NCBI RefSeq assembly: GCF_030704825.1
Contig: NZ_JAUYNX010000014.1
Span: 434,001 to 498,000 of the forward strand
Source: Brevundimonas sp.
GTDB taxonomy: Bacteria > Pseudomonadota > Alphaproteobacteria > Caulobacterales > Caulobacteraceae
Length of the DNA: 64,000 bases
Direction of reading: 5' to 3'
Made by a program: the position numbers and the translations under genes. Each line of letters starts with the position of its first letter. The stretch's first letter is position 1. Below are positions 62,643-64,000 of this stretch, in pieces. A model generated the notes under the pieces. That model did no database searches and was not told the DNA's origin. It was given only the letters and a program-made list of their open reading frames with translations.

Positions 62643-64000
62643 ATGACCGACCTTGTTCCTGTCAGCATGCCCGCGGTCGTCGTCGCGCGCGACGAACGCA
62701 CCGTCCGCCTCGGCGACATCGGCATCGCCCGCGAGAATCTGCGATTCAATGAGCCGCCGGATGACGACATCCCGACCCTGGCCGCCACGATGAAGGCCGC
62801 CGGCCAGCTGCAGCGCCTCACCGTCCGCCCCGGCCGCGGCAGAAAAGAGGAGCCCTGGATGGCATTGGACGGCCGCCGTCGTCGCCTGGCCCTGGGCTTG
62901 CTGCTGGACGCGGGGGAGATCGACGAGACCTACCCGGTCACGGTCTATGTCGAGACCGATCCGGCTCGCCAGGCGGCGGCCGTCCTGTTGACCAACACGG
63001 CCGTGCCCGTCCATGTCGCCGATATCATCGCCGCCATCGGCCGGATGCTGAAATCCAGGCTGACGGTGTCCGTGATCGCCCGGGCCCTCGGTTACGCCGA
63101 GGTCGACGTCAAGCGCTTGGCCGCCCTGGCCGGACTACCCCCGGCCGCCCTCGCGGCCCTGAAGGCCGGGCGCATGACCCTCAAACAGGCCAAGCTGCTG
63201 GCCCGTCTGCCGGACAAGGCGGAACAGGCCGAGCTCGCCGAGGCGGCGCTGGACGGGCATGGATTCCAGGACTGGCGCATCACGGAACGGCTCGACGAAG
63301 GGCGGGTCACCGCCCGGGACCGCCGCTGCGCCCTTGTGGATTCGGTCCGCTATGGCGAAGCGGGCGGCCGCACCGAGGCGGATCTGTTCGGGGAGCTGGC
63401 GCCGGTGTTGCTCGATCCGGACATCCTGACCGACCTGTGGATCCGACGGGCGCGCGGCATCGCCGCCGTGTTCGAGACCGAGGGGATCGCGGTGCATGTC
63501 ACCGCCGGACCCGAGCCGGAGCTGCCCGACGACCTGGAAGCGCTGGGCTATGTCTATGGCGGCCAGCTTCCGGCTGAAGACATGGCGCGCTACCGGGCCC
63601 AGCGGGAGGTGTTCAATGAACGGGCGGAGGCGGCCCGGCGGATTCTCTCGGAGGCGGGCGACCCCGAGACCCTGGATGCCGCCATCATCGCCATGATCCG
63701 CGCCCGGGTGACGGCGGACCAGACCGGCTGCGGCGGGCGGGTGGTGACGACCATGGTGATGTGGCCCGCCGCCGGCACGGGCGTCGACGTTCGCTGCTAC
63801 ACGCCCGAGGAACCCGAGATCGAGGAGGACGGTTCGACCGGGAGCGGTTCACCGGACCAGGCGTCCGCGCCGCCGGCCTATGTTCCTCCCGAAGTGGCGA
63901 CGCCCGTGCCGGAGATCGACGGCGTCAACCATGCCCTGCACGGCGTGCGCACCGACGTCGCGACGCGGGGACTGATCCGCGCCCTGGCCGATGACCCGGG
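62643..64000 (+). CDS. ParB/Spo0J-family protein, 3' end outside window
   Basis: Open from ATG 62643 (AGGAGAG) to the right edge, at least 452 codons. ParB N-terminal domain: LRFNEPPDDDIPTLAATMKAAGQLQRLTVRPG, and DGRRRRLALGLLL at the place of the GERR nuclease/CTPase box. A helix-turn-helix follows (TVSVIARALGYAEVDVKRLAALAGLP, MTLKQAKLLARLPD). Long acidic/Pro region near 63800. Large ParB proteins of this kind accompany Toprim and RadC genes on mobile elements and may act in partition or transfer regulation. Confidence 0.85.
   Translation, partial: MTDLVPVSMPAVVVARDERTVRLGDIGIARENLRFNEPPDDDIPTLAATMKAAGQLQRLTVRPGRGRKEEPWMALDGRRRRLALGLLLDAGEIDETYPVTVYVETDPARQAAAVLLTNTAVPVHVADIIAAIGRMLKSRLTVSVIARALGYAEVDVKRLAALAGLPPAALAALKAGRMTLKQAKLLARLPDKAEQAELAEAALDGHGFQDWRITERLDEGRVTARDRRCALVDSVRYGEAGGRTEADLFGELAPVLLDPDILTDLWIRRARGIAAVFETEGIAVHVTAGPEPELPDDLEALGYVYGGQLPAEDMARYRAQREVFNERAEAARRILSEAGDPETLDAAIIAMIRARVTADQTGCGGRVVTTMVMWPAAGTGVDVRCYTPEEPEIEEDGSTGSGSPDQASAPPAYVPPEVATPVPEIDGVNHALHGVRTDVATRGLIRALADDP

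Overview
The window is high-GC DNA with dense, often 4-bp-overlapping operons. Its gene families (CopABC, CusCBA, CnrYXH-like regulators, DUF2231/DUF305/DUF411/DUF2933/DUF5676 proteins, type III PKS with an isoprenylcysteine-type methyltransferase, MCFSATASF-type membrane protein, RadC/Toprim/ParB module) suggest an alphaproteobacterium, most likely a Caulobacteraceae (Brevundimonas/Caulobacter-like) genomic island or plasmid. That placement is inference from gene content; there is no rRNA or other phylogenetic marker. No transposase, tRNA or CRISPR array was seen.

Layout. (1) 1-8.9 kb is a copper/metal block: 3' part of copA, copB with a 180-bp internal tandem duplication, a HAD hydrolase, copC and a lipoprotein, a complete CnrY-CnrX-CnrH-like regulatory operon, then DUF2231, NTF2-like, DUF411 and PepSY proteins. 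(2) 8.9-11.6 kb holds a type III polyketide synthase, a methyltransferase and an arylamine N-acetyltransferase. (3) 11.6-17.3 kb mixes a nuclease-like protein, gene remnants (copD, phosphorylase 3' end, two methyltransferase fragments), a Cys-tailed ECF sigma factor and a CPD-type P1B ATPase. (4) 17.8-24.9 kb has an HlyD/tandem-ABC/two-permease exporter, a 2-hydroxyacid dehydrogenase and a PRPP synthetase. (5) 25-31.7 kb is a CusC-CusB-CusA-CusF efflux operon. (6) 32-50 kb is largely a fermentative, phosphate-using cassette: cytochrome c, GH65 phosphorylase, beta-phosphoglucomutase, archaeal-type GAPDH, phosphoketolase-like enzyme, MBL nuclease, AMP/thymidine phosphorylase, acetate kinase and an ATP-grasp protein, with metal genes interleaved. 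Two perfect FNR/FixK boxes indicate low-oxygen control. (7) 50-57.4 kb carries small membrane/metal proteins, glycosyltransferase, acyltransferase and cyclopropane-fatty-acid synthase (envelope remodelling). (8) 57.9-64 kb resembles a plasmid/ICE backbone (thermonuclease, RadC, Toprim, ParB) with a Fur-box-controlled siderophore receptor.

The strongest novel signal is a promoter-like motif, GAGGG-N15-GCGTA, found five times with an invariant 15-nt spacer: a back-to-back divergent pair at the cnrYXH-like operon, one upstream of the lipoprotein-copC operon, and one divergent from each of two paralogous Cys-tailed (CorE-like) sigma genes, where it points into gene-free DNA. This suggests a multi-sigma metal regulon with possible small RNA outputs. 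A second signal is a duplicated block (phosphorylase 3' end / sigma / motif / methyltransferase), present intact at 44-47 kb and decayed at 13-17 kb, with the same 43-bp antisense overlap preserved in both.
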